From positions 1-19,107 of the forward strand of contig JAUWLJ010000003.1 of assembly GCA_030613705.1 (NCBI GenBank): 19,107 nucleotides of DNA. Direction: 5' to 3'. The position numbers and the translations under genes were made by a program. Of this stretch, positions 16,306 to 19,107 are shown one piece after another (the stretch's first letter is position 1; the number at the start of each line of letters is the position of its first letter). Under the pieces are notes generated by a model. It did no database searches. It saw only the letters and a list, made by a program, of their open reading frames with translations, and was not told the DNA's origin. The DNA comes from Chloroflexota bacterium (GTDB lineage Bacteria > Chloroflexota > Anaerolineae > Anaerolineales > UBA4823).

Positions 16306-18498
16306 TCACTCTGGTAAGACGAAAAATTGATAAAAGTCTTTATTCGGCACCTCAGATGTGTGACGTTGTAAGATCCCTTCTGGGTAGAGGTTTTGCAGAG
16401 CAGTCATTGAGTCTGAATCTTCGATCTTAACGATAAACAATTTCGCGCCTTGCTCCTCCACTGTCTTTTGAAAATCCTCTGGCCATATCGCAAAGTCCTT
16501 GGTTGGAAAACCAGCATTAATCCCAACTAAACGGGTATCAACCCAGTGTGGGAACGCAACTACATATGCGTTTTCGTGGGATCCAATAATAACTGTAAAA
16601 TCCTTGATCGCCTCTCCAATCTCGCTTGTATTCCAAGAGGAATGGGCATAGTTTTGTTGATACTGGTTGAAAACCAGGTCATAATTTTGATATCCCGACC
16701 AGACAAGTAATAGTATACCGATAACCCAAACTAAACCTCGCCCCACGGGAGCTGCAATGTGGGATTCAATCCCCGATAAAAACCCATCTAATGAGAGACC
16801 AATCAGGAGAAAGACCGGAACGAGCGCAGCTGCAGTACGATTAAGTGAGGGGTTTTCTGTTGGAAATGCAATAGATAAGATAGATGGCATCATCAGGAGG
16901 GGAATTGATAGCATCAAGAATAGATCTAACCAGTGTCTTCGCCGAATATATCTGATTAAAAGCAAACCAAATCCTAAGTAAAATAACACGCCGGAAACAA
17001 TATCCAAAGCTGGTCTGTTTGGAACTGAAAGAACCCAAACTTCTCCATTGTCCCAAGCGAACATCGTCATTGCATCCCATAAATTATCTAAGAAGATAAG
17101 CAGGGGAGAACCTGGATACGCTCGTTCAATCGTTCCTATGCGGGTCAATGTTCGGTAGGAGAAATTATCTGGGTTCGCAAGCGAATAGTTAAGTAGCGGG
17201 AGAAATACAAGTAATGAAATCAATCCCATCAATAACAAACCGAGAATGGCCTCCTTTCTAAACCCGATCGATTGGCGGTGAAGCAGATAAAGTCCCACCG
17301 CAAGGATGAAGATTATCGGTACGATCCGATAAGTTGAATATCCATGCAATCCTACCCCAACAAATAAACCCGCTAGGATAAAGTAATTCCGGTTAGATGA
17401 TCGTATTCCCCGTAAGAAAAAATATAAAGCTGGCGCAAAAAAAAATGGGTAAAGAGTGAATCGCAAGGCGATTCTTGAGATAATATTTGGCCAATATGCA
17501 ATACCTGCGAATGCTAGAGCGATCAGTCCAACCCGACGATTTGCAATTTCAACTCCCAGGAGATAGATAAAAGGTAAGGTGAGAATTCCAAAAAGTACGG
17601 TGCCGATCTTTAGGCTCAAGAAGGTGTAACCCGTCCCGATCAGGCTGATCACACCCGCGGTAAGATACATTTGGAAAGCCTCACGCCCTGTATTTCGTGG
17701 GAAGAAAATACTGGTTTCGCCATGGAGGACATCCCACACATCGAGAATCTTTTCAGCATGATCGCTGACCATCTCTGGGGGCACCTGATCAAGGCGATAA
17801 AGACGAAAAAAAAGGGCTAATAATCCAACAACAATATTTAGCATCGTCCAAGGTGAGATTTTCAGGCTCCAGTTCTGGTCTTTCAGAAACCGCAATACAC
17901 TTTCAAACCAAGATTGTTCCTTAGAAGCAGGCAACCAAAAAGCGACCACAACCAAGGTAATCCCGGTTAACCAAAGGAGGGTATTCAACCAAGTAAAGCG
18001 ATTACCATCAAATAGAATAAAAGCTGCCAGACTGATTAGAATACCCAACCAGAGAGGAATTTTCCGCACGCTCATGGGATCGATGGAATGATCAGCCTCT
18101 GGAATTGGGGCAGGTTTAAACTCATCACGCACGTACGCCCACACGAGGGTAATTGCTGCAGAAAAGTAAAGAATAGCTCCGGTTATCCAGGTCCGGTCCG
18201 GACCTGGCTCCAAAGAAAATTGAGCTGCCAGCGCGAGGATAAATGCTATTATTGACCGCCAGGGAAATTGTTGTTTATCCCGGCTTTTAATGTCTATAGA
18301 TTGAGAGTGAGGTTGTATTTCGAGAATTTGATCGTCTCCCCCCCAAACTTCTTCATGATGGCATTCCCTTTGATCGTCATATGAGTCGTTAGACTCCGAG
18401 CCGACCTCAATTTCCTCATCTGGGATTTTTAGAGGTGGATTTCGCCAGAAAGTTAAAAGCGACTTGAAGTAGTCGAGAACGCTTGGGTCATCAATCAT
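16306..18498 (-). CDS. GT39-like (GT-C) membrane glycosyltransferase with acidic N-terminal extension
   Basis: Protein of 730 aa. Residues 1-78 are hydrophilic and strongly acidic (for example DEEIEVGSESNDSYDD, 27-42), presumably cytoplasmic. Four hydrophobic segments follow (about 82-95, 105-122, 148-163, 170-188). The GT-C core then begins near 217: TM, RLYRLDQVPPEMVSDHAEK with acidic D246 in the first outer loop, then PRNTGREAFQMYLTA (267-281), about eight further TM segments, and a soluble C-terminal domain (about 605-730). The loop matches the neighbouring 588-aa protein in the pattern S-D-x-A-E-K and a later G-E, so both are GT39-related. Likely transfers a sugar from a polyprenyl-phosphate donor; substrate unknown. 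An in-frame TGA lies eight codons upstream, so ATG 18498 is the first available ATG, although no good ribosome-binding site is seen. The next gene starts 37 nt downstream. Confidence 0.85.
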   Translation of the reverse strand: MIDDPSVLDYFKSLLTFWRNPPLKIPDEEIEVGSESNDSYDDQRECHHEEVWGGDDQILEIQPHSQSIDIKSRDKQQFPWRSIIAFILALAAQFSLEPGPDRTWITGAILYFSAAITLVWAYVRDEFKPAPIPEADHSIDPMSVRKIPLWLGILISLAAFILFDGNRFTWLNTLLWLTGITLVVVAFWLPASKEQSWFESVLRFLKDQNWSLKISPWTMLNIVVGLLALFFRLYRLDQVPPEMVSDHAEKILDVWDVLHGETSIFFPRNTGREAFQMYLTAGVISLIGTGYTFLSLKIGTVLFGILTLPFIYLLGVEIANRRVGLIALAFAGIAYWPNIISRIALRFTLYPFFFAPALYFFLRGIRSSNRNYFILAGLFVGVGLHGYSTYRIVPIIFILAVGLYLLHRQSIGFRKEAILGLLLMGLISLLVFLPLLNYSLANPDNFSYRTLTRIGTIERAYPGSPLLIFLDNLWDAMTMFAWDNGEVWVLSVPNRPALDIVSGVLFYLGFGLLLIRYIRRRHWLDLFLMLSIPLLMMPSILSIAFPTENPSLNRTAAALVPVFLLIGLSLDGFLSGIESHIAAPVGRGLVWVIGILLLVWSGYQNYDLVFNQYQQNYAHSSWNTSEIGEAIKDFTVIIGSHENAYVVAFPHWVDTRLVGINAGFPTKDFAIWPEDFQKTVEEQGAKLFIVKIEDSDSMTALQNLYPEGILQRHTSEVPNKDFYQFFVLPE

Positions 18499-18702
18499 AC
18501 AATTATTGGAGTTTAAACGTCACCTTTCAAAGATAGAGAGAATGATAACCCATCCATAAATTTGCTGCATGATTAATTAACTTGCTTTTAATGAATTTCT
18601 ATTAAACAGAAATATTAACTTGATATATTAATTTCTCTATTGAGTTATATTTATATGCGAAAATTTTTTCCTAAACGTCGATTCGAAGAAAATTCGATTA
18701 TT
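18499..18702. other. AT-rich intergenic region, possible promoter for the membrane glycosyltransferase genes
   Basis: Two hundred and four bases between the GT4 stop and the next gene, clearly more AT-rich than the flanking coding DNA. On the minus strand a TCGAA/TTCGA pair with a 5-nt loop lies just after the GT4 stop, but the stem is short and no T-run follows, so it is not a convincing terminator. A directly repeated TTAATAT occurs nearby. The longest ATG frame I saw inside is 16 codons and unconvincing. Most likely this holds the promoter of the downstream gene, though no single promoter match is persuasive. Confidence 0.35.
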
Positions 18703-19107
18703 CTAAGTTCGTTCCCCTCTTTCATCTATTAATTGTTCAAATAATCCCTCATACTCCATCGCAATTGTTTCTGGGGCATAGTGATTAGTAATCTCATCAA
18801 TATTGCCGTTATATCCATTGGGCCTGTCTAAGATGCTTATCAGGGCTCTCGCTAAATTATTAGAATCTTGAGGAGGGACAATAAGCCCCATACCGGTATT
18901 CATAACGGGTTGGCGGACTCCTGGCAGATCACTTACAACGACGGGGGTACCACAGGTCATTGATTCGACCTGCACCATGCCATAGGATTCGGTGCTGTTG
19001 ATACTTGGTAACACAGTGACTTCTGCTTCATGGAAAAACACTGACCATTCAAGTGGAGGTAATATACCTAAGAATGTCCAATGTTCGCCTTGTTCCTGAA
19101 ACATGGG
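18703..19107 (-). CDS. GT4-type glycosyltransferase, C-terminal fragment (5' end outside the window)
   Basis: The last 134 or so residues of a retaining glycosyltransferase of the GT-B fold, family GT4 (glycosyl transferases group 1). The frame is open through the right edge, so the true start is not visible; an internal Met near the edge should not be taken as the start. The fragment has the WTFLG strand, the FFHEAEVTVLPS segment, and the signature E-x7-E (ESYGMVQVE) that binds the nucleotide-sugar donor, then CGTPVVVSDLPGVRQPV and a G-L-I-V-P-P-x-D stretch typical of the donor domain, and a helical C-terminus. It acts in the cytoplasm or at the inner membrane face using an NDP-sugar; the sugar cannot be deduced. 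It is separated from the downstream membrane glycosyltransferase by about 200 nt but fits the same glycan-assembly theme. Confidence 0.9.
   Translation of the reverse strand, partial: PMFQEQGEHWTFLGILPPLEWSVFFHEAEVTVLPSINSTESYGMVQVESMTCGTPVVVSDLPGVRQPVMNTGMGLIVPPQDSNNLARALISILDRPNGYNGNIDEITNHYAPETIAMEYEGLFEQLIDERGERT

Noticed and set aside
18502..18530. TTGAAA-17 nt-AATAAT promoter match on the minus strand just before the 730-aa gene
   Set aside because: Spacing is ideal, but transcription would begin at about 18495, just inside the start codon at 18498, so this promoter could not produce the annotated protein.
18677..18702. Hairpin after the GT4 stop as an intrinsic terminator
   Set aside because: Only a 5-bp stem (TCGAA/TTCGA) and no following T-run.

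Overview
The window looks like a chromosomal segment of a Chloroflexota bacterium, most likely class Anaerolineae. The main support is the combination of YYY-motif membrane proteins (DUF2298, Chlor_Arch_YYY), several GT-C type glycosyltransferases, and cmk followed by plsC-like genes. The taxon is inferred from gene content, not from a marker gene. GC content is moderate, and every convincing gene is on the minus strand, so transcription runs from right to left.

From the right edge, in transcription order: (1) the C-terminal part of a GT4-type glycosyltransferase, cut by the window end; (2) an AT-rich gap of about 200 nt; (3) a 730-aa GT39-like membrane glycosyltransferase with an acidic N-terminal tail; (4) a 1795-aa protein that fuses a GT39-like module, an extracytoplasmic beta-rich insert and a complete YYY (DUF2298) module; (5) 22 nt later, an 867-aa stand-alone YYY protein that is a paralogue of the second half of gene 4; (6) a 115-nt gap; (7) a 588-aa TIGR03663/GT39-like membrane protein; (8) cytidylate kinase cmk; (9) three consecutive, translationally overlapping PlsC-type acyltransferases; (10) a large multi-domain sensor histidine kinase; (11) a short, mostly non-coding tail that may hold the start of another gene at the left edge.

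Functionally there are two blocks. The right block (about 6.4-19.1 kb) has five GT-C-like modules in four polytopic proteins plus a GT4 enzyme. It is best read as machinery that transfers sugars from a lipid carrier to an extracytoplasmic acceptor (surface glycan or glycoprotein); donor and acceptor cannot be told from sequence. The left block (about 3.5-6.35 kb) combines CMP/dCMP phosphorylation with 1-acylglycerol-3-phosphate-type acyl transfer, that is, phospholipid synthesis. The histidine kinase follows the acyltransferases by about 34 nt and could sense an envelope-related signal, but no response regulator lies in the window.

The most notable points are the GT39-YYY fusion next to a stand-alone YYY gene whose start codon aligns with the fusion junction, and the PlsC tandem in which two successive start codons sit inside the same conserved C-terminal motif of the preceding gene. 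I saw no rRNA, tRNA, CRISPR array, transposase or convincing intrinsic terminator.
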